A DNA stretch of 23,335 nt. Source: Mayfieldus sp038317345 (GTDB taxonomy: Bacteria; Actinomycetota; Thermoleophilia; Solirubrobacterales; 70-9). Shown piece by piece: positions 7,047 to 15,593 of this stretch. Location of the stretch: NCBI GenBank assembly GCA_038317345.1, contig JBBQBH010000046.1:1-23335 (forward strand), in the 5' to 3' direction. The translations under genes were made by a program, and so were the position numbers. The first letter of the stretch is position 1; each line of letters opens with the position of its first letter. The notes beneath the pieces were generated by a model that was not told the origin of the DNA, searched no databases, and saw only the letters and a list, made by a program, of their open reading frames with translations.

Positions 7047-7469
7047 TCAGGCGCCCTCGTCCTCCTCGGGCTCCTCGGCGTCCTCGCGATCGTGGGTGAC
7101 CTCGACCGCGACCTCCTGCACCGCCAGCGGCAGCGGCGGCTCGGGCTTGGCCGCCCGCACGCGGACGTGCTCGCAGCCGAAGCGCTCCATCAGCCGCTCG
7201 CCGATCACCTTGCAGAGCCGTTCCAGGGTCTTGTAGCTGCGCTCGGTGGCGGCGAGGGCGACGATGTCGCAGGCCTCGGCGTAATCGACCGTGTCCTCGA
7301 GCCGATCGGTGAGCACCGCGTCGCAGTCGGGGACGTCGAAGCTGACGTCGAACTCGAGCCGCTGACCGACCTCGCGCTCGGCCTCGGTCACCCCGTGGTG
7401 GGTGTAGATGGAGAGGCCGCGCAGCTCGATCTCGACGCTGGTCTCGGGCCCGTTTCCGTGCGCTTCCAT
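7047..7469 (-). CDS. folB: Dihydroneopterin aldolase
   Basis: Splits dihydroneopterin into 6-hydroxymethyl-dihydropterin and glycolaldehyde; forms octamers of a tunnel-fold domain. It is 140 residues including a roughly 15-residue acidic tail (DREDAEEPEEDEGA) beyond the core. Motifs: IELRGLSIYTHHGVTEAERE, VGQRLEFDV, the conserved Glu/Asp region DTVDYAEACDIV, TLERLCKVIGERLM, and VRVRAAKPEPPL carrying the catalytic Lys. The charged tail is unlike minimal FolB proteins and may be disordered. It lies 40 bp after folP and 11 bp before folK on the same strand. Confidence 0.95.
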   Translation of the reverse strand: MEAHGNGPETSVEIELRGLSIYTHHGVTEAEREVGQRLEFDVSFDVPDCDAVLTDRLEDTVDYAEACDIVALAATERSYKTLERLCKVIGERLMERFGCEHVRVRAAKPEPPLPLAVQEVAVEVTHDREDAEEPEEDEGA

Positions 7470-7509
7470 AGCGCGAGAGTATCTCTGAGATTGGGAGCTC
7501 AGACCTAGG

Positions 7510-8358
7510 CTAGGTACCGGCTCCGAGAATCGCCCCTCCGAGAATCGCCCCTACCACCTGCATTCCCTCGCGCACCTCGCGCAGGTCGTGGACCCGCAGC
7601 ATCTGCGCCCCGTTGGCGACCGCGATCGCACAGCTGGCGATCGTGCCCCCAAGCCGCTGGTCCACATCGGCGCCGGTCAGCTTGCCGATGAAGCTCTTGC
7701 GCGACGTTCCCACGACCAGCGGCCGTCCCAGCTCGGTGACCTCGCGGAGGCGATGCAGCAGTTCGAGGTTGTGCTCGACCGTCTTTCCGAACCCGATCCC
7801 GGGGTCGAGCCAGATCCGTTCCTCCGCTACCCCCTCGCGGCGCGCGAACTCCATCCGCTCGGCGAGAAACGCCTTCACGTCATCGACCACGTCGTCGTAG
7901 GTGGGGTGCTCCTGCATCGTGCGCGGCGAGCCCTGCATGTGCATCAGCACCAGCTCGGCGTCGCGGTCGGCGCACAGCGCCGCGATCGCTGGCTCGGCGC
8001 GCAGTGCGGTGACGTCGTTGACGATCGAGGCGCCGGCCGCCAGCGCCGCCTCGGCGACCGCCAGCTTCGAGGTGTCGATCGAAATCGGCGTTCCAGCGCC
8101 CGCCAGGCCCTCAATCACTGGGCCGACCCGCGCCAGCTCGTCCTCCTGGCTGACCGCAGCGGCGCCCGGCCGCGTCGACTCGCCGCCAACGTCCAGCACG
8201 TCGGCGCCCTCCGCCACCAGCTCGCGCCCGCGCTCGATCGCCCGTCCAGGATCGAGGAACTGGCCTCCGTCCGAGAACGAGTCAGGGGTGACGTTGACCA
8301 CTCCCATCAGGCGTGGGAGATGGTGGGTTTCGGCCCAGGATCGCTGCTCGTTGCGCAC
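7510..8358 (-). CDS. folP: Dihydropteroate synthase
   Basis: Condenses hydroxymethyl-dihydropterin pyrophosphate with p-aminobenzoate to dihydropteroate, the sulfonamide-sensitive step. The 282-residue TIM barrel shows LMGVVNVTPDSFSDGG, ADVLDVGGESTRPGA, ISIDTSK, GASIVNDVTAL, LVLMHMQGSPRTMQ, WLDPGIGFGKTVEHN, PLVVGTSRKSFIG and MLRVHDL. The start is GTG; a -10-like TATAAG lies only 6 bp before it, so the mRNA may be nearly leaderless. The end of the gene carries an exact 15-bp tandem duplication, giving GAILG-GAILG before the stop. It is divergent from the diguanylate cyclase gene (61 bp gap). ftsH lies beyond that gene, and no folE is present between them. Confidence 0.96.
   Translation of the reverse strand: MRNEQRSWAETHHLPRLMGVVNVTPDSFSDGGQFLDPGRAIERGRELVAEGADVLDVGGESTRPGAAAVSQEDELARVGPVIEGLAGAGTPISIDTSKLAVAEAALAAGASIVNDVTALRAEPAIAALCADRDAELVLMHMQGSPRTMQEHPTYDDVVDDVKAFLAERMEFARREGVAEERIWLDPGIGFGKTVEHNLELLHRLREVTELGRPLVVGTSRKSFIGKLTGADVDQRLGGTIASCAIAVANGAQMLRVHDLREVREGMQVVGAILGGAILGAGT
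7521..7550. repeat. Exact 15-bp tandem duplication in the folP 3' end
   Basis: CTCCGAGAATCGCCC occurs at 7521-7535 and again, without change, at 7536-7550. The frame is kept and five residues (GAILG) are duplicated nine bases before the stop codon. Confidence 0.95.
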
Positions 8359-8364
8359 CGACGC

Positions 8365-8370
8365 CTTATA
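8365..8370 (-). promoter_or_regulatory. -10-like element immediately before folP
   Basis: On the minus strand TATAAG (5 of 6 bases match TATAAT) ends 6 bp before the GTG start of folP. That places transcription start at or next to the start codon, as in leaderless actinobacterial genes. No good -35 box is seen 16-18 bp upstream. Confidence 0.4.
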
Positions 8371-8419
8371 CCGCCAGCGGTCGCCTAAAGCGATTGCCAG
8401 GCATGGACGACACAGCTAT

Positions 8420-9480
8420 ATGCCCATGAAGGAGCTCAGAAAGCTGTTCGTCAGGCAAGAGAACGCCTACTGGGGACTGGACATCGATCTGGTTCGCCGG
8501 ATGGCGGGCTTGTTCGCCTTGATCGGGGTTCTGTTCACGGTCCTGCTGTGGCCGCTCAGCCCTCTCTCAGACCAGATCGGCAACGGCGGCTGGGCCCTCG
8601 GCATCGGCATCGGCGTGCTCGGTCTTGTGATCTCCGCGCTGATCCTGCTTCGCCCGTCATTGTGGAGCTACAGGTCGCTGGCGGTCCTCGCCTACTTCAG
8701 CGTCGTCGGCATCTCGCTGATGCAGTGGCTGGCCGGCGGCACCGGGGAGCCCTACGAGATCCTGATCCTGATCCCGGTCCTGTTCGTGGCGGCGGTCTAT
8801 CCGCCAGGCGTGATCGCCGGTTTCCTGCTGATCGCCGCCGCCAGCCTTGCGGCGCCGCTCGTCTATGACCAGGTCAGCGGCGACCTGACCGCTAGCGCGG
8901 TCGGGCCCTTTCTGCTTATGGTCGGGGTCGGCGGCGCGGTGCATTACCTACTGATCGAGATCCGCGGCCAACGCGTGGAGTTGGCTCGAGAAGAGAAGCA
9001 TGCCCGCGTCGAGGCTCGCGTCGACGAGCTGACCGCGATCGCCAACCGGCGCGCCTTCGAGGAGGCGCTAATCGACGAGATCTCGCGCGCAGACCGTATG
9101 GGCACGCCGCTGAGCATGGCGATGGGAGACATCGAACACTTCAAGCAGATCAACGACCATTTCGGCCATCTCGAAGGCGACCGCGCGCTGCACGCCGTGG
9201 CACAGGCGATGGACTCTGAGCTCCGGGTCCCCGACCGCGTCTTTCGCTGGGGAGGCGACGAGTTCGCGATGCTTCTCCCGGGCACCAAGAAGGAGGGGGC
9301 CGACGTGCTGATCGGGCGGGTCCAGGCCAAGGTCTCGGCCGCCTGCCGGCGTCCCGACAGCGAGCCTGTCTGGATCCACTTCGCCGCGGCCGAGCTTCAG
9401 CCGGAGATGACGGCCACCGAGCTGACCGGGGCCGCCGACCTTGCGCTGATGGCAGAGCGGACGCGGGACCGCCGCGAGCG

Positions 9481-9484
<4 letters not shown>
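8420..9484 (+). CDS. Membrane-bound GGDEF diguanylate cyclase
   Basis: The 354-residue product is predicted to make c-di-GMP. About six hydrophobic segments fill residues 27-178 (for example FALIGVLFTVLLWPL, VLGLVISALILL, ILILIPVLFVAAVYP, LLMVGVGGAVHYLL). A charged linker (EKHARVEARVDEL) leads into a GGDEF domain. That domain has LTAIANRRAFEEAL, MGDIEHFKQINDHFGH with the first metal Asp, and an intact WGGDEF signature at residues 277-282. An RxxD inhibitory site (RVPD, 269-272) five residues upstream predicts product feedback inhibition. The end (ADLALMAERTRDRR) is a worn form of the usual ADxALYxAK. No EAL domain or known extracellular sensor fold is evident; the membrane part may be the sensor. 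ATG 8420 lacks a clear ribosome site and ATG 8426 is an alternative. It sits between ftsH and folP on the opposite strand, and its stop overlaps that of ftsH. Confidence 0.9.
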
Positions 9485-11430
<1,946 letters not shown>

Positions 11431-11593
11431 ATCGACTCTCTACAGGGTAGGTATCGGCTTACCACGTCGGGACGGTAAATCCGGCCGAAGACCGGGAATT
11501 CAGCCTACCAGGGCACTACTCCTGCCTCGCACGCGTCTAGCCACGAATACCAGCACATGCATGCCTGTCGCCAGCCGCTCCGCGCCATCATCG

Positions 11594-12136
11594 CTAGGCG
11601 TGGTCTGGGCCGTCCTCGAGCACTGCGACGTAGTCGAGATTTCGGTACTTCTGGGAGTCATCGAGCCCGTAGCCGATCGCGAATCGGTTCGGGATCTCGA
11701 ACCCCACATATCGGGTCGGCAGGTCGACCCGACGCCGCTCCGGCTTGGTCAGCAGCGCGCAGACCTCGAGCGACCGCGGCGAGCGCACCTTCAGGTTGCG
11801 CATCAGGTACTGGAGGGTGAGCCCGGAGTCGATGATGTCCTCGACGATCAGCACGTCGCGTCCCTCGATCGAGGCGTCGAGGTCCTTGAGGATGCGCACC
11901 ACGCCCGAGGAATCGGTTGAGGAGCCGTAGCTGGATACAGCCATGAAGTCCACCTCGCAGGGCACGGTGAGCTGGCGCATCAGGTCGGCGAGGAACAGCA
12001 CCGCCCCCTTCAGCACCCCGACCAGCACCAGGTCGCGGCCCTCGTAGTCGCGGCTGATCTCGGCGCCCAGCTCCTCCACCCTGCGGCTGAGATCCTCCCG
12101 GGTAACGAGCACCTCGCCGATGCGGTCGTCGCTCAT
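11594..12136 (-). CDS. hpt: Hypoxanthine(-guanine) phosphoribosyltransferase
   Basis: Purine salvage enzyme that joins hypoxanthine or guanine to PRPP. The 180-residue product starts at ATG 12136 (MSDDRIGEVLVT); the frame is open further upstream, but that part is not protein-like. Motifs: LVGVLKGAVLFLADL, FMAVSSYGSST (flexible loop), the PRPP-binding signature VLIVEDIIDSGLTLQYL, LLTKPERRR, and the purine-binding YVGFEIPNRFAIGYGLD. The end (LDYVAVLED) is typical. It lies between tilS and ftsH, the classical order. The 159-bp gap to tilS contains a perfect 20-bp palindrome. Confidence 0.95.
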   Translation of the reverse strand: MSDDRIGEVLVTREDLSRRVEELGAEISRDYEGRDLVLVGVLKGAVLFLADLMRQLTVPCEVDFMAVSSYGSSTDSSGVVRILKDLDASIEGRDVLIVEDIIDSGLTLQYLMRNLKVRSPRSLEVCALLTKPERRRVDLPTRYVGFEIPNRFAIGYGLDDSQKYRNLDYVAVLEDGPDHA

Positions 12137-12205
12137 CGCGGGCAGTCTAGGGGCGGCCAAGCGGGGCACGAGCGCCGACCGCGAGCTGCCGAGTGTGCTC
12201 GTGCT

Positions 12206-12225
12206 CCTCGGCCGGCCGGCCGAGG
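12206..12225. promoter_or_regulatory. Perfect 20-bp palindrome between tilS and hpt
   Basis: CCTCGGCCGGCCGGCCGAGG is fully self-complementary. It lies 70-90 bp upstream of the hpt ATG. As RNA it could form a stem, but there is no U tract on either side, so a protein-binding site or RNA-processing stem is as likely as a terminator. Confidence 0.45.
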
Positions 12226-12295
12226 CCGAAAGGTCGCTAACCGGCTTCCGGTGCGCTTTCTTCGCGCATACCACGAAGTACGCGCCACATGCCGG

Positions 12296-13633
12296 CTATT
12301 CGACTAGCGCTGCGGTCAACACCGCAGCGTCGGTTGATTCGGCGGAGAGCTTGAAGTCCTCCGAGATTGCGACGCCGGCGACCCAGGCGATGCGCCCGCC
12401 GGAGGCGACGACCGGCAGCCTGTGGCGCAGCGAACGGGGCACGCGGCTGTCGGTGAACAGGTCCTGGAGTGACTTCGTCCCCCCCAGCCCGAGCGGGCGC
12501 ATCCGATCGCCATCGCGCCAGGCGCGCACCTCAAGCGGATCGCCGAGCACCGCGGCATCGAGGGTGGCGACGTCGGGCCCGATCGGTTCGATCGGCGCGG
12601 GCTGCAACTCGGCGCGGACCTCCCAACGGCCGAAGCGACAGCGTCCGGGCACGGCCAGCTGCGCCGGCTCCGGCTCCGCCTCGGGGTCGGCTGCGAAGCG
12701 GATCAGCCCCGCCTCGCAAATCGCCCGCAGGCCGCCGCCCAGCTCGGTCTCCCCTCCCTCGGGCTGGCTGGCGAGCCGCCAGATCTGGTCCGCGTGAGAC
12801 GGCCCCAGCGCCACTTCGCGCCCCGCTGCCCGCTCGGCGAGCGTGCGAAGCAGCAAACGCCGGATCGCCGGCGCAAGCTCCGCCAGCCGCTCGGTCTGCA
12901 CCGCCGTCGCCCCGGCGGGGGCGGCTGCCTCCAGCGCCTCCGCGACGAGCGCTTCCAGGGCCTCCCCCTCCTCCGCCAGCTCCTGCCAGGTCGATGCAAC
13001 GTTCTGCTCGGCGCCGGGATTGATCTCGCGCAGCACCGGGAGGACCTCCTCGCGGATCCGCACCCTCGCGAAGCGTCGGTCGAGGTTGGAGGGGTCGTCG
13101 TGGAACGGGAGCCCCGCCTCGGTCGCGAGTCGGCGCGTCGCGTCGCGATCGAGCGCCAGCAGCGGGCGGACTACGTAGCCGCGCCGCGGCGCCAGCCCGA
13201 GCATCGCTCGACGCCCGGGTGAGGAGGCGAGCCTGTAGAGCACTGTCTCGGCGAGGTCTGTGCGGGTGTGGCCTACAGCGATCCAATCGCCTTCGAGCCG
13301 CGCCCGGAGCTGGTCGGCCGCGGCGTAGCGCTCTTCGCGCGCCGCATCCTGGAGGTTTCCCTGCTCGAGTTGCGGGCGCTCGACGGTGAGCTCGATCCCG
13401 ATCCCCTCACAGAGCTCCCGGCAGCTGGCCTCGTCCTCGTCGGAGTCGTCGCGCAGCCCATAGTTCAGGTGCAGTCCGGCGACTGCCGCTGACCCGAGCG
13501 CGCCGGCCAGCCCAGCCGCCAGACAGGCGGAGTCAGGCCCGCCGGAAAGCAGCGCGACGCCCGAGGAGCCGGGCGGAAGAAGGCCGCTCTCTCGCACCGT
13601 CGCGGCAAGTTGCTCATACGCATCAGGTGTCAC
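12296..13633 (-). CDS. tilS: tRNA(Ile)-lysidine synthetase
   Basis: Converts C34 of the AUA-reading isoleucine tRNA to lysidine using lysine and ATP; an essential enzyme. The N-terminal PP-loop ATPase domain has ALLSGGPDSACLAAGL, HLNYGLRDDSDEDEASC, VERPQLEQGN, AREERYAAAD, AVGHTRTDLAETVLYRL and VVRPLLALDRDATRRLA. A linker domain follows, then the C-terminal TilS domain with RAWRDGDRMRPLGLGGTKSL and DSRVPRSLRHRLPVV. The GTG at 13633 (445 residues) is chosen because it sits 16 bp after the upstream gene. ATG 13672 would add 13 residues and overlap that gene by 23 bp. The first gene of the backbone shared with other actinobacteria. Confidence 0.94.
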   Translation of the reverse strand: MTPDAYEQLAATVRESGLLPPGSSGVALLSGGPDSACLAAGLAGALGSAAVAGLHLNYGLRDDSDEDEASCRELCEGIGIELTVERPQLEQGNLQDAAREERYAAADQLRARLEGDWIAVGHTRTDLAETVLYRLASSPGRRAMLGLAPRRGYVVRPLLALDRDATRRLATEAGLPFHDDPSNLDRRFARVRIREEVLPVLREINPGAEQNVASTWQELAEEGEALEALVAEALEAAAPAGATAVQTERLAELAPAIRRLLLRTLAERAAGREVALGPSHADQIWRLASQPEGGETELGGGLRAICEAGLIRFAADPEAEPEPAQLAVPGRCRFGRWEVRAELQPAPIEPIGPDVATLDAAVLGDPLEVRAWRDGDRMRPLGLGGTKSLQDLFTDSRVPRSLRHRLPVVASGGRIAWVAGVAISEDFKLSAESTDAAVLTAALVE

Positions 13634-13649
13634 CGGCCAGAGCTTAGGC

Positions 13650-14837
13650 TCAGTCCGCAGGCCTGACCACATACAGCGGTGTCGGCTCCGGGAACCCCTT
13701 CAGCTCGACGCCACCAATCGGCTCGAACTCGAGGTATTCGTTCTTCCCGATCGACTCGACGACACGATCGGTGACCAGCACCTCGCCGCCGAGCGCCCGG
13801 TTGACGATCCGGTGCACGAGGTTGACCTCGGTGCCGAAGTAGTCGCCGTCTCTATATACGGCGTAACCGTGATGGATCCCGACCCGCGGCCGGGGGCGGT
13901 CCTGGAACAGGTTGAGAAAGCCGACCGCCCACTCGGTCAGTGACGCGGGATCGGGCGAGACGATCATCACCTCGTCTCCGATCGTCTTCACGATCGTCGC
14001 CTCGGCCGGCAGGGTCGCCTCGACCGTCTCGATGAAGCGCTCGACCACGTCCAGCGCCTCCTCCTCGCCCTCCTCCTCCGTGTAGCGGACAAAGCCGGTG
14101 AGGTCAATGAAGCAGAGCGTCACCAGGACCCGTCCGAGGCTGGTGTCGCGACCCAGCTCGCTCTCCATGTGGCCGACGACGTCCTGCTCGATGAAGAAGC
14201 GCAGATAGCGACTGTGCATGTACTCGAACAGCGGCGTCGCCAGCGGCAGCAGGTCAGCGGCCAGCCCCTGCATCTCCTCCGCCATCTCCAGCTCGGGGAC
14301 GCCGTCCCGAATCAGCGGCTCGTGCACGTAGAGGTGGAAGAGGCGGACCTCGGCGTCGGCGACCCGACGCAGCGACTGCACGTAGACGCGGACCATCTGA
14401 AGGAAGGCGACCAGCGGTAGCCCCGCCTCGAGGATGCGGGCGCAGTGGTGCATCGCCTCGAGGTCGGCGTAGCTGAGCGTCTGCTCGCGCCCGGCCGGCG
14501 TCCCCAGCATCGTCTGCAGTCGCTCGATCAGCTCCGGCTCCAGTCCGGTTTCGGCCGCCGCCTCCTCGATCGACACGCTGCCCTCTGGGGCAGGGAACAG
14601 CTCCTCCGCGAGGCCGAAGGCGAGCTTTCCCTCACGCCCGGCCTCCTTCAGCTCCTCGAGCGAATGACCACGTGCGCGCATCCGCGACACTACGCGCGCC
14701 TGCGCCGCTGCAACCGGGGTCCAGCGCCCCCGCTTCACGGGGATCACCTTCTCCTCCGCCCAGCGCTTCAGGGTGCTCGGCGAAACGCCGGAGCGGCGCG
14801 ACGCCTCGCTCAGGGAGATGTAGTCGTCGGGCGCCAT
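13650..14837 (-). CDS. MerR-type HTH protein fused to a class III adenylyl/guanylyl cyclase
   Basis: The 395-residue product starts at ATG with AAGG 8 bp upstream. Residues 7-66 are a MerR-like winged helix-turn-helix (SLSEASRRSGVSPSTLKRW ... RARGHSLEELKEA). Residues about 88-225 are helical and open with a second HTH-like unit (SIEEAAAETGLEPELIERL); the region resembles the regulatory N-domain of Rv1264-type mycobacterial cyclases. Residues 238-392 are the cyclase homology domain. It has CFIDLTGFVRYTEEEG with metal Asp245, KTIGDEVMIVS with Lys284 and second metal Asp288, and NLVHR with Asn339 and Arg343 spaced as in active enzymes. All catalytic positions are filled, so cAMP (less likely cGMP) synthesis is expected. 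Its position upstream of tilS and just after a terminator-bearing leader suggests controlled expression. DNA binding is inferred from the fold only. Confidence 0.88.
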   Translation of the reverse strand: MAPDDYISLSEASRRSGVSPSTLKRWAEEKVIPVKRGRWTPVAAAQARVVSRMRARGHSLEELKEAGREGKLAFGLAEELFPAPEGSVSIEEAAAETGLEPELIERLQTMLGTPAGREQTLSYADLEAMHHCARILEAGLPLVAFLQMVRVYVQSLRRVADAEVRLFHLYVHEPLIRDGVPELEMAEEMQGLAADLLPLATPLFEYMHSRYLRFFIEQDVVGHMESELGRDTSLGRVLVTLCFIDLTGFVRYTEEEGEEEALDVVERFIETVEATLPAEATIVKTIGDEVMIVSPDPASLTEWAVGFLNLFQDRPRPRVGIHHGYAVYRDGDYFGTEVNLVHRIVNRALGGEVLVTDRVVESIGKNEYLEFEPIGGVELKGFPEPTPLYVVRPAD

Positions 14838-14869
14838 CGGCTGGACCTTAGCCCCGCCCCCGGGGCGCA

Positions 14870-14903
14870 AACGAAAAGCGACGGGGTCACGCGGCCCCGT
14901 CGC
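14870..14903 (-). terminator. Intrinsic terminator on the minus strand upstream of the cyclase gene
   Basis: The two 9-base arms at 14878-14886 and 14895-14903 pair perfectly (GCGACGGGG with CCCCGTCGC), with an 8-base loop. On the minus strand the stem is followed at once by TTTTCGTTT (14877-14869), a good U tract. A second hairpin (14906-14911 with 14917-14922) stacks just upstream. It would end any RNA entering from 15030 before it reaches the cyclase start at 14837. Confidence 0.8.
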
Positions 14904-15030
14904 CTGCGGGCATTCGGCCCGCTACGTCGGCCTGGCGACACCTATTGGCGCCTTGCGGGCCCTTCCACCTCGCCTCAGTCGCCGGAAGGCATGGAGGCGG
15001 ACCCACTCTCGGCCTGCTGCTTTTGTTACA
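14870..15030 (-). ncRNA. Candidate structured small RNA or attenuator leader
   Basis: About 160 nt lie between a strong promoter and an intrinsic terminator, with no plausible ORF or ribosome site. On the minus strand the 5' end (AACAAAAGC) can pair with the 3' end (GCTTTTCGTT, one bulge). Internal stems can be drawn: GCCTTCC with GGAAGGGC, GGCG-CC-AATA-GG-TGT-CGCC, and GCGGGC-CGAAT-GCCCGC. I find no match to conserved cores of SRP RNA, RNase P RNA, tmRNA, or the cobalamin and glycine riboswitches. It could be a free-standing sRNA or the 5' leader of the cyclase gene, whose ATG is 33 bases past the U tract. Confidence 0.55.
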
Positions 15031-15036
15031 AGCCGG

Positions 15037-15064
15037 AGCATACGACCGGGTCGGCCGATGTCAA
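15037..15064 (-). promoter_or_regulatory. Strong sigma-70-type promoter of the candidate RNA
   Basis: On the minus strand a perfect -35 TTGACA (15064-15059) and -10 TATGCT (15042-15037, 4 of 6) are 16 bp apart. It starts 6 bp after the stop of the SCP2-like gene. The predicted start point is near 15029-15031. It is the best promoter match in the window. Confidence 0.7.
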
Positions 15065-15070
15065 GCTCGC

Positions 15071-15529
15071 TTAACGGAGAAGCAGGTGCGGGTGATGGCG
15101 CTCCAGCACCTCGCGATAACAGGCGTTGAGCTGGCCGCTGATCGGCAGCAGGCTGAGCGCCGCGCTGGCCTCGCAGGAGCAGCGGATTGTTCCCCGCGCC
15201 ATCGCGATCGCCAGGTTCTCGCGACCCTGGAGATAACGGTTGGCGACCTCCGAGCTCATCTCCAAGGTCAGCGCCGGATCCCACTCGGCCTGATCCGCGA
15301 ACGACCAGCGGATCGAATGGCCGGGCTCGTCGGAGCTGGAGATGTTGAGGGCCAGGTCGAAGTCCGGAAACACGTAGCGATAGGAGACGTGTGCGGCGCC
15401 CAACCGCCGTCCGAGGTTGGAGTCGCCGTCGATCTCCGAGAGCAGGTCGGTGAGAACATCGCGCATCTCGGCGGCCGAGCTGAATAACTTCTCGGCGGAT
15501 TGCTCCGCTGTAGCGACCCCTCCGGCCAT
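15071..15529 (-). CDS. SCP2-like sterol/lipid-carrier domain protein
   Basis: The 152-residue single-domain protein has no signal peptide. The second half fits the SCP-2 pattern: strand TLEMSSEVANRYLQGR, then the helix-turn ENLAIAMARGTIRCSCEASAAL, and a final helix LLPISGQLNACYREVL. The first half has paired beta strands (VSYRYVFPDFDLALNIS, SIRWSFAD). SCP2-like proteins bind lipids or acyl chains in a cavity; the ligand here is unknown. No ribosome site precedes the ATG, but a promoter (TTGCAA-N16-TAGACT) ends 9 bp before it, so the mRNA is probably nearly leaderless. It ends in TAA directly before the promoter of the candidate RNA. Confidence 0.6.
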   Translation of the reverse strand: MAGGVATAEQSAEKLFSSAAEMRDVLTDLLSEIDGDSNLGRRLGAAHVSYRYVFPDFDLALNISSSDEPGHSIRWSFADQAEWDPALTLEMSSEVANRYLQGRENLAIAMARGTIRCSCEASAALSLLPISGQLNACYREVLERHHPHLLLR

Positions 15530-15538
15530 GCAATTCGC

Positions 15539-15566
15539 AGTCTATGTGTAAATCGCCTGCTTGCAA
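15539..15566 (-). promoter_or_regulatory. Promoter of the SCP2-like gene, near-leaderless
   Basis: On the minus strand TTGCAA (15566-15561) and TAGACT (15544-15539) are 16 bp apart, each 4 of 6 to consensus. The -10 box ends 9 bp before the ATG, leaving a leader of at most about 3 nt, which agrees with the missing ribosome-binding site. Confidence 0.45.
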
Positions 15567-15593
15567 CCAGGAACCGGGCCAAGCGGAACGCGT

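Noticed and set aside
7901..8419. N-terminal extension of the GGDEF frame into the folP region.
   Set aside because: The extension is Ser/Ala/Arg-rich antisense of folP. The membrane protein begins naturally at ATG 8420 or 8426.
12137..12274. 46-residue N-terminal extension of Hpt.
   Set aside because: It is Ser/Arg/Pro-rich and spans the palindrome; homologous Hpt proteins start near MSDDRIGEVL.
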